NCBI GenBank assembly: GCA_038503075.1
Contig: JBCAML010000003.1
Span: forward strand, 2,604,001 to 2,668,000
Direction: 5' to 3'
Source of the DNA: Gyromitra esculenta
Lineage: Eukaryota > Ascomycota > Pezizomycetes > Pezizales > Discinaceae
DNA length: 64,000 nt
Part shown: piece after piece, positions 1 through 12,214 of the stretch
Layout of the letters: the number at the start of each line of letters is the position of its first letter
Numbering within the stretch: position 1 is the first letter of the stretch
Translations under genes and position numbers: made by a program
The notes under the pieces: generated by a model
Seen by the model: the letters and a program-made list of their open reading frames with translations, nothing else
The model's database searches: none
What the model was told of the DNA's origin: nothing

Positions 1-1059
1 ACGATTTGCAGCTCGAGCCTTTGCAATAGTATCACGGAGTGATTGGGAGGCTGCTTTGTTTGCGGCGGCCTTTCTGGAGGGGGAATCTGGGGCCTCTATA
101 TACGGGGGCTCGATGATCTTTTGATGTTTTGCCCTGGACGATGGTTGGCGGAGTCCAGATAGGCCTACTCGTGGGGCAATTTTGGGAATTATTGGGGTTA
201 TGGGCGTGGAGGGTAGGTGAGAAGAAACGCTTCGACGCATCGGGGTTGGACTTGCGGTAGCATTGGGGCTAGGAAGGTGGGATGTCGAGGTCTTGCGGAG
301 AAGGTGGGAGTTTGAGACTCTTTTGTTCAATGTGAGGCTCGAATTCGAGGGCTTCCGTGTTAATGGTGGGGCAACAGTAGTAGGTCCATTAGATGGTACG
401 CGTCGCGGTGGAGTCGATACTACGGGTTGTAGTTGAGAGGCTGAGACTTTTCTGGTCAATGTAGAAGTCGAGGTTTTTTTGGTTAGAGAAGGGACGGAGG
501 CTCTCTTTGCTAAAGAGGTAGCCGTATGGGATGTATGGTCTCTGACGGCAATTTCTGCACTTGGAGGACCTCTAGACGTTCCGGCAGTTGAGGGAGTTTC
601 AGGGGGAGTATCTACTTGACTCAAATTTTAGTCGAATTTGTGAGCAAGTTTACCATGGAGTGAGTACTTACATGCGTTTTCGATAGGGCTTTTCAAACCA
701 CCGATTCTCGATTGCCTTTTGGCAACAGAGGGGAGTCTTGGAGAAGCAGATTTCGGGCCAGGAGAAGTTATGAGATCTCTTGAGGCAACTGGTCTCAAAG
801 AACCATAAGGAGGAACAGCAATGGGGGTTGGGATAGGAGTATAAGTTTTCCTTGGCACAGGAAGCCTCGAAGAAGCCTTTCTCCTGAGTTGGATAGGCCC
901 AAGAGGGGGATTCGAGCCAGGTGACGAAGGAGCTGTTTGGGTGGAAGGAGACTGTTCTCTGGACATAGAGTATTCTCGTGATTCTTCCCCGTGGACACTT
1001 GACGGAGCACTACTGTCCATGGTGCTGCTATCTATATTAGTATCGCTGGAATCGACCAT
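1..1059 (-). CDS. Serine/proline-rich protein, N-terminal part (runs off window)
   Basis: Exons read as 672-1059 and 1-614; the gene continues beyond the window edge. The intron 615-671 (57 nt) starts GTAAGT, has a GACTAA branch-like site and restores frame. The visible ~330 residues are low in complexity and rich in Ser, Pro, Thr and Lys/Arg. They hold repeated RKxS/SxLxRK-type basic patches that suit phosphorylation and microtubule or scaffold binding. The last visible segment reads SLRDTIAKARAANR. From memory, fungal leucine-rich-repeat proteins have a similar S-x-LR-x-QIAKAKAA motif just before their repeats, so this may be the disordered head of such a protein; that is inference. No catalytic motif is visible. 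The start is the first ATG at 1057-1059. Its upstream region is shared with the divergent gene at 1872. Confidence 0.7.
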
Positions 1060-1871
1060 CGTATGGTGGTGGCGATCCTCTTCCGTTCAAAGCTGTAGCT
1101 TGCTGTGGGAAAAGCTCACGGGGCCAGGAGATAAATAAGTAATAGGTAATAGATAGGTATGAATATGGATACCTATGGGTATAGGTATAGATATAGGAGA
1201 CTCAGTAACCACAGGAACGGGTGCAGAAAGTTTAAAAGCCTACTGCATGCAGGGTCGGGTAGCGAGCCCTAACCCTCAGACTTGGCTGAACGGACTGAAA
1301 GGGGCCAGGTACAGGGGGCGGCAAGATTTGACCCCCAGAACCCGGTTGGTGGCAGGCCGTTGTTGCTGTGGCAGCGAGTCGCATTGGACAAGCGAGCGCC
1401 AAGACACGATGTGGAGGGTGGAGGGGAGGTCCAAGCGTTATTTCCCAGTGATGCAGTCAGCGGATGTGGACGGGAAGGCGTGGCTGAGAGGGCCGTTTGA
1501 TGGCTGGTGCTGCTGTTCTGAGCGCTGCGGGGAGCAGACAAAGCCTTTGTACTGGAGCTGTCTCTCGCACGCTCGCGCACTCTCTCGGTTTCCGGTTGTT
1601 TACCTCGCTGCCCACCCGTAATCTCACCACCCACCCATAATGATACAATAGATCTCTCCTCACTCGTTCCTCTCGCTGAGATGTCCGCGTCATGATCTCA
1701 GCGCGGCTCCTTCAACCTTAATCCCCCCCCACTTCCCCTAACTCCACCATTCATCTCTCTCCACCATTGCATCTCCACCATCCATCGCCATCCATCCATC
1801 CGTCAATCCATCTGCTCATCCATCCTCTAATCCCATTCGCTGCTCTCAGCCCCCCTCTCCTCCCTCCATTC
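1060..1871. promoter_or_regulatory. Divergent intergenic region with ATCC-rich tract
   Basis: About 810 bp separate two divergent genes. The part next to the right-hand gene (about 1765-1830) is an irregular (CATC/ATCC)n microsatellite in a pyrimidine-rich stretch, as often seen just upstream of fungal transcription starts. A run of TATAGGTA-like repeats lies at about 1140-1195. I see no gene here; open frames in this stretch have no family resemblance. Confidence 0.4.
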
Positions 1872-3236
1872 ATGATGGATGACTCCCAGCAATCCATCAT
1901 TCTTGGCACTCCCACTCCAGTGTCCTCGCCGTTGCAGTCGCAAAACATAACACCATCCTCCACCCATCACCGTCCCCGCCGTGATCGTCCCTCCATTCAT
2001 CTCATCCCTCCTCCCTCTTCCACAGTCATTGCAAACCCTTTCACTGCATCATCCTCTTCAACTTCAGCTTCCACAATGCCTACGCCAATCGATACCATGT
2101 CTGCCATATCCCTCTCCGCACAGCCCTTTAGTCCCTCGGCCCATGGTTGGGAAGATCTCTCCTCTTCGCTTATCGACTCCTACGACTTGACTACTCTACG
2201 TTCTAAGCTTCAGCTCGCGAATCGGCTTATCAAGACCCTTTCTTCCTCTCTTTCTGCAATGCGCACAAATGCCGCGCACTACCTTCTCCAGCACAAAATT
2301 CTCGAGATGGAAACAACTGAAGCTGCTGCGCGCCATCAAGTTGAATCTGAGATCACTCGCCGTGAGGTTGAAGTATTACGGCTTGACCAGAGCGCGTTTA
2401 GCACTACGCAGCAGCTTGCGCTTGCAGAAGAGAATGAGGGTTATAAGCGGCGATTACGAAGAGCGAAACGGTCTATAAGGGAATATCGTGAGGAGATTGG
2501 CGATATGAAGGAAGAGAACGAAAAATTGAAGAAAAGGATTCGTGACAATCGACAGCATCAGTTAGATGCGTCGCGTTCGCCGGACGATGGCCGCCATGGC
2601 GGTGGGAGTGGAGGTGGACACGCCTCTTCTGAGCGACATACTGTGAGCAGGCGGAGCAACGGCGAAACTGATGCCGACGTGGATGATGGTCTCGCAGCAC
2701 TTCGCTTTCTAGCTTCTCAAGTTCTCTCACAGGAAATGGACGAGTCTCATCACTCTGACTCTCGACGCGCGGTTACTCCAAAGCCTAAGCATCGCAAACT
2801 CCCCTCGCCCTCTACTACTACAGCACCGCCTACTGTTCGTCGCACGCTAATGTCACCCGTCGCATTCACAAGCTCCAGCACCTCCCGTGGCTTGAAACGG
2901 CGCCGATCCCGGGACTCGACTATCTCCGCGACTGATGAAGATGGTGGTGCATCTGGAGGAAGACGGCGGCAGGGACATGGAGTTAATACCTTACACAGTG
3001 CTACCCGACAGCGGCGATGTACGCAGAGCCCTCGCCCGACTGTAGCGGTGCCATTGGTACCCGAGCAAAAGAGTAGTGGCAGAAAGCATCACACACAGAG
3101 ACCTGACACACCCCGGCAGCCAGGAACGCCAGTGAGTCCACTTGGAAGGGGAGGGAAGAAAGGAGAAAGTAAGAGTGCGGGGAAAGCTGCAGGGCTGGGA
3201 CTGAAAGTCGACGGTGTAATTAGGAGCCCGCCTTGA
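1872..3236 (+). CDS. Uncharacterised fungal coiled-coil protein
   Basis: Single exon of about 454 codons. The frame is open upstream to 1767, but that extension is translated ATCC microsatellite (His/Pro/Ser), so the ATG at 1872 (or 1875, MDDSQQ) is the likelier start. Residues of roughly 100-235 are predicted coiled coil: a heptad-rich stretch beginning LRSKLQLANRLIKTL, then many E/R/K-rich turns ending in KRIRDN. The C-terminal half is disordered and basic, with S/T-P sites and KRRR-type clusters that could be nuclear localisation signals. I recall similar coiled-coil cores in other filamentous ascomycetes but cannot name a characterised orthologue. A structural or spindle/nuclear scaffold role is possible, not shown. 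Confidence 0.75.
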   Translation: MMDDSQQSIILGTPTPVSSPLQSQNITPSSTHHRPRRDRPSIHLIPPPSSTVIANPFTASSSSTSASTMPTPIDTMSAISLSAQPFSPSAHGWEDLSSSLIDSYDLTTLRSKLQLANRLIKTLSSSLSAMRTNAAHYLLQHKILEMETTEAAARHQVESEITRREVEVLRLDQSAFSTTQQLALAEENEGYKRRLRRAKRSIREYREEIGDMKEENEKLKKRIRDNRQHQLDASRSPDDGRHGGGSGGGHASSERHTVSRRSNGETDADVDDGLAALRFLASQVLSQEMDESHHSDSRRAVTPKPKHRKLPSPSTTTAPPTVRRTLMSPVAFTSSSTSRGLKRRRSRDSTISATDEDGGASGGRRRQGHGVNTLHSATRQRRCTQSPRPTVAVPLVPEQKSSGRKHHTQRPDTPRQPGTPVSPLGRGGKKGESKSAGKAAGLGLKVDGVIRSPP

Positions 3237-3958
3237 TTTTATGGGGCTAACAGTAATGCATTGTAGTAAAAGTATAGTTTTGCAAACATTAGGGAAACAT
3301 TGGAGTTATGTTTGGGCTTCTGGTGTAATATATTTAGGGGATTTGATTATGTCTGAGCGTTTTAAGGGTATCTAGGGCGGGGTTATATTCATTTGTGCTT
3401 GAGTAGCTGGAGTGTAAGGGTTGAGCTGGACTGGACTGGACTTTTGTATGAGCTATGAATGGCAATATATACATCGCTTTCCTTTCGGTGATGTGCTTGG
3501 GTACGCGTTGTTTTTGGCCCTAGGGCTTTCGCTTTCGCTACTAGGGCTGGGGTGGGGAATTGCTAAATCTCCCGCGAGCATAACATCCTATCACAGACGA
3601 TATGACTCATGTGATATCACTCGGTAATTGAGGGTTCTATTCTTTTTAATACTGTTTCTACCCGTCTGGGATGCCCTAGGATAATTTAAGTCGAATCGAT
3701 TGATTATGATCTGCCTTGACGAGGTTTGTTTTGAATTGGGTAAGTTTATATGTGGGGAAGATTTGTTGGTCGAAATCTGAGCTCGAGTGCTCGCCTATGA
3801 CCCGCATTGAGGACGTGGGGTGTTTTGTCACGTGAAAGTCCTGAGAGTGGAGGAAATCCTGGGGCTCAAAATTAGTTTTTCTTACGACAAAACTTGACTT
3901 TAACCTTCCCTACCTGCAACCCTCTCAGAATCACGAAGTTCTCTACACATTCGCGATC
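3237..3958. other. Intergenic, no gene seen
   Basis: Holds the 3' end of the coiled-coil gene and the promoter of MGM101. A pyrimidine-rich stretch at about 3895-3945 precedes the MGM101 start. No RNA gene or repeat recognised. Confidence 0.4.
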
Positions 3959-4846
3959 ATGAGTTTTATCGTCCGCAGGACCTTGGGGCGCCGCCTCCCC
4001 TTACGCAATTTTACTGGAACGACCATTCAACCCCGCACTTGCTTTGCCTATCCGTCCCCACGGTTCCTCACCACGCCTGCTAGCCCTGGTCCAGCCTCAA
4101 ACTCGAAGCCTGAAAAGATCCAGAACACAGGCCTCAATGATACTCCGCAAGTGATTGCCGAGGATGGATCGGAGAACAAGGTCGATTGGTCGAAATCTTT
4201 CTACGGTTTGTCAGTGGAGCCATTTAAGAAGGAGGCAGCGGATGTACTGCTTGCGCCACTAGATCCAGAGGATGTGGAAGTTAAGCCTGGTATGTTTGAG
4301 GTTTCAGTCGATCCTATAAGCAGTTTGTCGAGGTAACTAATTGGGAACTGCGCTGCGCTCCAGATGGGATCATCTACCTTCCAGAAATTAAGTACCGTAG
4401 AATTCTCAATAAGGCCTTTGGTCCTGGAGGTTGGGGTTTGGCACCGCGTAGCGAGACTATTGTCACTGAGAAGGCTGTCACTCGCGAATACGCACTTATT
4501 TGTCATGGCCGGTATGCTTTTCGGCTTCATCTTGGAAATTTGGGAATTGAGAGCTGATGCTGACTATCAATATAGACTTGTCTCCGTTGCCCGGGGTGAA
4601 CAAGACTACTTCGACCCCACTGGTATTCCTACAGCAACCGAAGGTTGTAAATCTAATGCGTTGATGCGATGTTGCAAAGATCTCGGTATCGCGAGTGAAC
4701 TCTGGGATCCACGCTGGATCAAGATGTTTAAGAAAAAGTATTGCGATGAGAAATTCGGGGAACATCAGCTCACAAAGAAGAAGAAGAAGCTCTGGGTGAA
4801 GAAGGGGGATTCGCTAGAATATCCTTATAAGGTGTCTACTTTCTAA
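3959..4846 (+). CDS. MGM101: Mitochondrial genome maintenance protein Mgm101
   Basis: Exons 3959-4289, 4364-4511 and 4576-4846 give 249 residues. Mgm101 is a Rad52-like ssDNA-binding and annealing protein of mitochondrial nucleoids, needed for mtDNA repair and recombination. The N-terminus ([18 protein letters not shown]) is Arg-rich and has no acidic residue for its first ~60 positions, as for a matrix-targeting sequence. The conserved C-terminal core starts near [14 protein letters not shown]. It continues with [32 protein letters not shown] and the conserved C-terminal block containing [11 protein letters not shown] and ELWDPRWI, then a KKKKKLW basic tail. Both introns are small (74 and 64 nt) and keep frame. 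The gene is convergent with the hydrolase gene, with only 138 bp between the stop codons. Confidence 0.95.
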
Positions 4847-4984
4847 TCATGATAGGCGTTGCTTTGGACGTGGATACGTGGATTAAAGGAACAACTGTAG
4901 AATTTAAAACGCCCCTCACTGATATTTGTAACATCCGGTTCTATGTTGCAGTTTGTGTTCGGGCATATTATATACCCCGTGCGA

Positions 4985-6136
4985 TCATATCTTTGGCTTT
5001 ACAGTATAATGAAAATCTGGTTTGGCGAGATCGCCTCTGATCTTATAGGCTTGTTCGGCTTCCTCCAAAATCTCCATATCGATTTCACCAATAACCATTT
5101 GCTCATGAACCCCTTCTGCTTTCACAATCGGCCCCATGAAAGGCATTGTGATTTGTGACAATCCGGCAAGGCCCTTTCCTTCCTGACCACCAGCATTAGA
5201 GAAGATAACGGCGGCTGTATTTTCGAAGGCTCTCGAGGTTACAATTGAGTCGAGAAAGACAGCTTCCGATTTCGGATTACGGCAAAGCCCAGCGGGAGTA
5301 AGATCGTTAAGAGTCCCTTGGGTGAAATGTTAGTATGAGGGAGCCTTCTATCGAGTGACGGGCTATGGAATAGTTTTTTTCAAGGGGGTATTTACAGAAT
5401 GTTGGAATTATGATAATTTTTGCACCTAGAGCGATGAGTTCTCTGAAAGCTTCAGGCCCTAAGCAATGGATTAGCCACAAGATTATTTTCCCTTTCGATA
5501 CTATAGGAGGGTCTACAAGCAAGGTCCCAGCATATCAAAAGCCCCACTTTCCCCAAGGGAGTATCTATGACCGAGTGAGGATTATGGGCCCCAGCCTCGA
5601 GATGCTCTCTCTCCGGATGCCTCAGATTTCTCAGCTATCATGAGAGTAAAGAGCTCGTGTCTTTCATGGGCACGTGGATGAATATTCACCATAAGTTTTT
5701 CTTGATATAAGTACCCAGAACCTCGCCCTTACTGGAGATAAAGTAGGCGACATTGTAAAGCATTTCCTGTCCCTCTTCTTCATCTGGAGAGGTGTGTTTT
5801 TCCACAAAGGTGCCGGGAACAATGTTTATATTGTATTCTTTTGCCACCTCCTGCCGTTAATCGCTAATAATTTAGTAGATGGATGAGGGATAGGATGGGA
5901 TAAAAGGAGTTTCCCACGCAAAATTTTGCCAAATATGTCCTATCATCAGCAGAATCCGCAAACCGAGGATCATTTGGGACCCAGCTCGTTAGGCAGTATT
6001 CGGGAAGCACAGCGAGTTTTGCTCCATCCAATGCAGCTTTTTCAATGAAGGCTTTTGCACGCAGAAAATTCGATTCCATCTGCATGGGCTTTGGGTGCAG
6101 TTGGATCACAGCACATTTGAACTTGTCGGCAGGCAT
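4985..6136 (-). CDS. Carbon-nitrogen hydrolase (nitrilase superfamily)
   Basis: Exons, in order of transcription: 5918-6136, 5690-5850, 5517-5620, 5396-5458, 4985-5316; 292 residues. Nitrilase-superfamily enzymes cleave C-N bonds of nitriles or amides through a Glu-Lys-Cys triad. All three are visible: Glu46 in VLPEY, Lys123/124 in YIKKNLW and Cys157 in [28 protein letters not shown] and [17 protein letters not shown] also match the fold, and the length is usual. Unspliced frames appear to break the active site; splicing restores it. Two donors are weak (GTAGAC, GTGGGA). The substrate cannot be told from sequence. Start ATG 6134-6136 follows the usual superfamily layout ([11 protein letters not shown]). 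It is divergent from eIF3L, 279 bp apart. Confidence 0.92.
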
Positions 6137-6415
6137 TTTGAGAAAGAGGGAGCTGCTAGCAAGTTCTATTGAATTATCTACAGTTCTCAGTATCCGGATT
6201 TGGGGATGGTCGTGCTTTGGCCTATGATGAAATTCCTGCAAGGGTCCGCAGGAAACGTTTAATGGGGCAAACCCTAATTGCCCCACAGCAGCTTGGCGAG
6301 GGGCTCAACACCACGAAGATCTTGCAATAGCGAAAAAAAAATAAACAATCGATATCGAACCTTACATTCCTCTCCATCTCGCGATCTCCCGTTCACCATC
6401 TTCTGCTCGTCTAAA
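6137..6415. promoter_or_regulatory. Shared promoter region, hydrolase / eIF3L
   Basis: 279 bp between two divergent start codons, so both promoters must lie here or overlap the neighbouring gene. A C/T-rich stretch at about 6360-6410 precedes the eIF3L start. No specific binding site recognised. Confidence 0.4.
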
Positions 6416-8118
6416 ATGATGTCGAGTCAGAGAACCAACGGCACTAGCTCCCGTCCTCTCCATGACGATGATGATAGCGAGGATGAAGTTCTCGCCTCAA
6501 CCCTTGCTGAAGCCCTTCAGGACGATGGAGTATACGACGATTTGGAATCAGCGGCCGGAACCGCTCAGATTTCTGGGGATGATATTCAGCAGCGGTTAGC
6601 GTCTGCTGCCCAACCGCTGGAGTTCCAGGCGACACTTGGTGCAAGATTCGCGAGCTACGATAACTACTGCAGTCTGTTCCATTTTATTCTGAATTCGGAT
6701 GGGCCGGTGGATTTGGAGTTGCCGACTGTGAGTGACTTTGGCACCTTAATGCAGCATTTTTGCGGGTTGGGCTTGTAGGATTCTGGATCCAGGGATCGCT
6801 CGAGAGAGCGGGGGACACTGGTTAGTTGTAGAAAAGAAGGGGGAACTAACAAATGGGCGGGGTTTAGTACTACTGGGCTTGGGATGTTATCGACGAATTC
6901 ATCTACCAGTTCAACAGCTTCTGCATTCACCGTAACAACGTGGCAAGGAAGGGACAAAACGAGGAGGAGAAGCAGTTGCTTCGTGACAATCCGCAGACAT
7001 GGGGCTGCTACAGCGTTCTTAACGTCCTCTATTCGCTGATCCAGCGCTCTCAGATGAACGAGCAGCTCGCTGCTATCAAGAGGGGAGATGACCCGAATGA
7101 AGTTGCTGGCGAGTATGGCTCTCGCCCATTATACAGGATGTTGGGCTACTTCAGTATCATTGGTCTTCTTCGTGTGCACTGTCTTCTTGGAGACTTCACA
7201 CTGGCGTTGAAGACCCTTGACGACATCGAGTTGAATAAGAAGGCGGTTTTCGCCCGAGTGATGGCTGCTCACTTCACGACGTAGGTCTCCAAAACCTAAA
7301 TGTCTCCTGCGGACTTATAAATTGATAAATGAAAATAGATACTACTATGTTGGTTTCAGTTACATGATGATGCGTCGTTATGCCGATGCTATCAAGGCCT
7401 TCTCACACATTCTCGTCTACGTCTCAAGGACAAAAAACTTCCAGAAGAACGCCCAGTTCGACTCAATCACCAAAAAGAACGACCAGATGTACGCTCTGAT
7501 TGCCATCTGCGTTGCCCTCTGTCCAACACGTCTCGACGACACCATTCATGCAACCCTCCGTGAGAAATACGGCGACCAATTCCAGCGCATGCAACGTGGT
7601 GGCCTCGACACCCTCCCTATCTTCGAGCAGCTTTTCAACTCAGCCTGCCCGAAATTCATCTCTCCTATTCCCCCAGATTTCGATAAACCGGAGAACAACA
7701 TTGATCCAGCTCAGCACCATCTCCAGGTGTTTATGTCTGACGTTAAGAACGCTATGCTCGGGCCTACCCTGAAGAGTTTCTTGAAGCTCTATACCACTCA
7801 GGATCTGCACAAGCTTGCTGGTCTTATCGATCTCGACCCGGAGACGCTTAGGACCCAACTGCTAGTTTACAAGCAGAGAAGCAGGCAGACAAGGTGGAGC
7901 GAGGGTGGATTGCTAGAGGGCGATATTGTCAACACTTCGGATTTAGATTTTGCTCTTGAAGGGGTGAGTTTTGAGCGATACCATCCCTCTCCATCATCGT
8001 ATCTTTGATTTCATCGAAACTAATATGGTTGCTGTAGGATCTGATCCACATTTCAGAAGCTAAGACCGGAAGGAAACTCGTCGATTGGTACCTGAGGAAT
8101 CTCGCTAGAACTTATTAG
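6416..8118 (+). CDS. eIF3l: Eukaryotic translation initiation factor 3 subunit L
   Basis: Exons 6416-6727, 6868-7280, 7339-7963 and 8038-8118; 476 residues. eIF3L is a peripheral PCI-type subunit of the eIF3 complex, which loads the 40S ribosome with mRNA and initiator tRNA in the cytosol. The acidic N-terminus is followed by family blocks YYWAWDVIDEFIYQFNSFC, NPQTWGCYSVLNVLYSLIQRS, YRMLGYFSIIGLLRVHCLLG, YYYVGFSYMMMRRYADAIKAF and the PCI-like end DLIHISEAKTGRKLVDWYLR. Two ATGs sit side by side (6416, 6419); the first is used here. Absence of eIF3L in budding yeast but presence in filamentous fungi fits the organism. Confidence 0.95.
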
Positions 8119-9352
8119 AAGTTCTGCTAAGATGATTGATTGATCAATGAAAGGTGGAGGGACTTTGGGAGTAGAGGGGGGGCTAGAGGGAACTGGGTGG
8201 TTGAATGAAGTTAAGATATGATGTCGCTTCGTGCTCACGAAACCAGAATGCTATTAATAGGCATATGTGGAAGGTAAGTGTGTCGAGCAAATAAAAATGG
8301 GATGGGAGGCGGGCCTATAGGTGTTTCTGGCTTTCTTTTCTTCCCCTTTTTTGAGAAAATACTAGTATACAATATTGGTAAAAAGTGAGAATTTAGAGCA
8401 TCTCATGCTTTCAATGCTCATTGGGTTTTATTTTCCTTGGTCTTTTTTTTCTTTCAGTAGCTTCTTGTATGTACATTCGTTAGGGAGGTTGAATATAAAC
8501 GGCTATTTCGGATTAGTTCTTGTAGCTTCATCCTTGCCCGTAGCATGGAGGTAAACTATTGCGTGGGTTAAGTTGATAGTCGGAAGACCAGTTTGCGTAC
8601 TTGCGTCTCTAGCTAAACCTATTCTAAACGAAATTAGGTGCATTTCTCTTTCCCGCGCTCGATTATAATCTATTAGTGAGAGAGGTAGGCACAATGACCC
8701 TCCTTTAGCAAAAATCCCTTGCAAGTGCTGCGGTGGCATGGTGGGCAGACTGGCCAGTGGGTTCCAAGAACGAGTGATTTACCGTGAATGTAAAAAGTAG
8801 GTAACCGTTCGTCGGGCGGAGCCTGTAAATAGGAACTTCGTTGGGTAAATCGAAAATTAAAGATCTGTATATTTTTTTCTCTCTAGACCTAATTTCCATG
8901 GAGGCATTGTATTGGTAATGTTTCGCAGTGATAAATCTTATCCTAAATATAATTTTGCAAAGGAATAAGAATTCACTAGATGAAGATTACGGGTGTTGAT
9001 AAATAGCCACTGAAAAAAAATGCGGTAATGTTAATTCCTCATTCTCTGTGAGTTGTAGCTACAGTATCAAAGCTTCTAGAATACGAGTGCTATGATAGTT
9101 TTGTATCCCTAGCTATAGCCTTACTTTCTTGTCTGTAGTTTTCCGAATCCTATCAGATCATGCTATAAACATGAATGCCTGAAAGTCAACTGTATAGGAT
9201 TAAACTAAAGAGAGAACAGAAAGACAAAACAAATCCTCTATTCCAAGCACTCTGACGTTCTTGGTAGAATAGTGGGAGTACCTTTCATCTGAATTTCTCG
9301 GCGATCAGAGGTAATGATCTTTTGTACGGTGTGCTGAGGCCAGCACGCTCTG
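8119..9352. other. Intergenic, no gene seen
   Basis: About 1.2 kb of rather AT-rich DNA between two convergent genes. Short open frames here have no family likeness. No tRNA or clear repeat seen. Confidence 0.4.
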
Positions 9353-11790
9353 CTAAAAGCATTCATTGAGCTCATCATCATTACCCTTGGACCCCAACGT
9401 GGGTTTTCTCCTAGTCTCATGAGAAGAGGATATTTGAGTGCCGTCCCCAAAATCGATACCGAGTCCTCTAATGTCCTTTCCATGAAACCCTTCGATTCTT
9501 TCTGGGGAAGAGTTGATAGAACTTGGTCGAGGGTTTGTAGGCTGGGGTTTGCTTAAGTCTTCGAACATCCGGATGAGCTTTTCGGGTAGGGGGCGTGGTG
9601 GTGTGGTGAGTGTATTTGGCGGAGTAATAGGAAACCTGGGAACTTTAGCAAGGCGGCGTCCAAAAAGGCGATTCGAAGTCTCTTCAAGCGGGATGGTTTC
9701 TTTCTTGCTCTCCTTTCCTTCTGATAGCAATACTGGTGACGGGGTCCTCGATGTACAGACTTCGATATGTGTGATACGATAACTACCATTGATGTTTTCG
9801 TTGTCGATGATATGAGAGCCGTGGTGGAGGAGAAGGGGTTCTCGCTCACTTGAGTCAGATAGAGGAGACGGCTTCGTGGAGAGTAGTTAGCTAAATTTGA
9901 TAGAATAAACGACAATGGATAATGGCTCTACCCAGTGCACTACCTTCCTTGGGCTCGGCGATAATAGAGAGCTCCTATCAAAAATATCTCTGCTCTCTTC
10001 GTCCACTGGTTTCATGATTTCTACACCCTTTTCTTCCCACTTACCCATTGGGATTTTCCAACGATCGTCTTCGTCGCTATGATCTTCGGGCGATTTTGGT
10101 TCAAGAATAATATAAGCTTCATCAAAATCCTCCCAATAAGATTTATAACTCTCACCATCATCATATCCTTGAAAACCTCGCCCTTCGGGTGAAGTTTTTA
10201 AATTTCCAAAGTTATAATCCTCCTTTAAGGTAAAGGGCGAAGCCTCAAGAGAAGGGAAATTACTGGGCCTGAGTACAGTATTTCGACGATTTTGTTCCTT
10301 TATTCCGTCCTTAAGATTTGACTTTGAGTGAGTGCGCGTTAGGCTCCACCGTTGAAGCTTATTGAGGTGTGGTCGTTCAAGTGGCTCGAGGCGCGGGAAA
10401 TCCATCCAGTGCGGGTCAATGTCTGTGACTGGGTCAAAGTTCTCCGTCTTGGGTTCGTCTTCGTTTTCACTCTCCTGTTTCCCCAGCGATCCTTTCAGTT
10501 CAGCAATAAGATCCTTATACCTACGACTCCACCCAATCGTCAATGAAGTTTCATTGTTGTATTCAGCTAATGAGATGCCGCGCATTTTTTCGTCCACTAA
10601 CGGGGTTATGCCTGGGTTAGTTGACTTATTTTCTTCAGATTTTGCGGCGAAAAGTTTCCTCTCAAGCTTTGGCGGGGTAATCAAAAGGTTGTAATCTCGA
10701 GATATGTTATCAACGGGTTGATTACTTTTAATGCTTGAATGGGCTGATTCCATTTCGCAGAGATGGGTATTTCCCACATTGTCCGCGAAGAACATTCGTT
10801 CGTTGGCTTTAACATACTCCGAAAAGGCAGCTTTCTGGAGCCTTATGCTCAAGGATTCCTCTTTGTATGGGAAATACTCTTCGTCGGATGCAGGAGAAGG
10901 CCATCGCTTAGGAGACGGCATGCACGAATCCGGGTATTCAAGTTCACCAGGAGAGAGTTCAAGTGGACTTGGGGTACCGCTTTTCGTAATTGGTCTTCCA
11001 GCAGACCAATGAGGAGAGATTGTTCGCCAAGAAAAATTAAAGAGTTTTTGCTCTGGTGTCCTTATCGACTCCTCGGTAGACACAATACTTGTAGCCGAGT
11101 GATAGTCTGTGGACGGAGATTGATTAATGCTAGAAAATTCGGAACAACTATCGATTCCAGCAGACAAGACTGAGTTGCTGGTGGGCTGTGGAGCGTTCGT
11201 AATCGTCGTGGTGATTTTGGATTGAGTTTCATGGAATTCCGGAAAATACTGTTTCTTAAGATTACCATTATTCAAAGGTTCCTCTTCAGGCTCATTGAAA
11301 TCTGATATAAAACTTTCTCGGCGGGGATGAATGAATTTCATCCGGAGTGAGACCCGAAAAATGTAGTTATCGTCCTCTCTATTGTAGTCACCGCTACGTG
11401 TGCCGTCAAAATTTAGAGTTTCATGCTATCTCGACTGGATGAAATGACTAACCGTTCAATAAAAATAGGGGTTGGCTCCTGCTCTAGTCCTGTAAAGCAA
11501 GCAATATCTTCGACTACAGATTCCAAAATCATCGGAAAAGAGAAGAAGTCTAGTTCTTCTTCGGCAGCAACGTAGATGAACCACGCTAAGCAACCGGGAA
11601 AAAGAAGAATTCTTTGCACGTTACTTAGATAATGATGAGCCACTGTGACTATCGGAAGAGCTTACCCAGATGCTATTAGGAATAAAACAGAAGCAATAAG
11701 CAGAATTGGAAAAAGTGTGAAAAACACAGCAACTCGCCATGGAGATTCCAGACGGAAAGGCCCTGGTTGGGCTTCCAACAGGCTCGCCAT
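9353..11790 (-). CDS. Uncharacterised protein with N-terminal membrane hairpin
   Basis: Exons read as 11666-11790, 11453-11611, 9932-11393 and 9353-9844; about 745 residues. Residues 19-42 (RVAVFFTLFPILLIASVLFL...) and 43-58 (ILLFPGCLAWFIYVAA) form one long or two adjacent hydrophobic segments, with no obvious signal cleavage site. The rest (about 680 residues) is soluble, charged and probably mostly disordered, with many SP/TP sites (for example SPSPRK, ITPPK) and short W-containing motifs (HWMDFPRLEP, SYWEDFDEAYIILEP). I do not recognise the family. The third junction could instead use GTAGTG nine bases earlier. The gene is divergent from the RRM gene (424 bp between starts), and a TACATGTA palindrome lies in that gap at 11940. 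Confidence 0.7.
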
Positions 11791-12214
11791 CCTAGTGAGA
11801 TAGTTGCAAAAAGAATAGATAAGGAGCGAATGGCAAAGAGGATAATAAAAAGGAGGACGGATATGAAGATGCGAAAGTGGGATGGAGACCAAGCTGTGTG
11901 GGGAGAACCTAAGATGAAAGACAAGAAGAACCTTACTACTACATGTATGACATGTATCTTCATGCCATATCACTCTTGTGCACTGGCTGCTAACGGCTGA
12001 GTGTAAGGGGGCCGGGTAACACCCAGTGCCGAGCCTGGAGTCGCCAGCCCGTAGCAGCGGCTCTGTTGCTTGCCGACGACGCTTGCGGATTTCTTAGAAC
12101 TCACCATCTCAATAACAACATCGCCTCTGCAGCTTAACGCGCTCATACCAAAAACCTCACCATCACCGGACCTTAATCCTTTTTTATCTTCTATTAGATT
12201 CTCTGTGTATAGCC

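Noticed and set aside
5307..5522. Apparent loss of the catalytic cysteine in the carbon-nitrogen hydrolase (a pseudogene)
   Set aside because: The broken frame is intron sequence. With introns 5459-5516 and 5621-5689 removed, GLLICWD and WHPERE are restored and the gene is intact.
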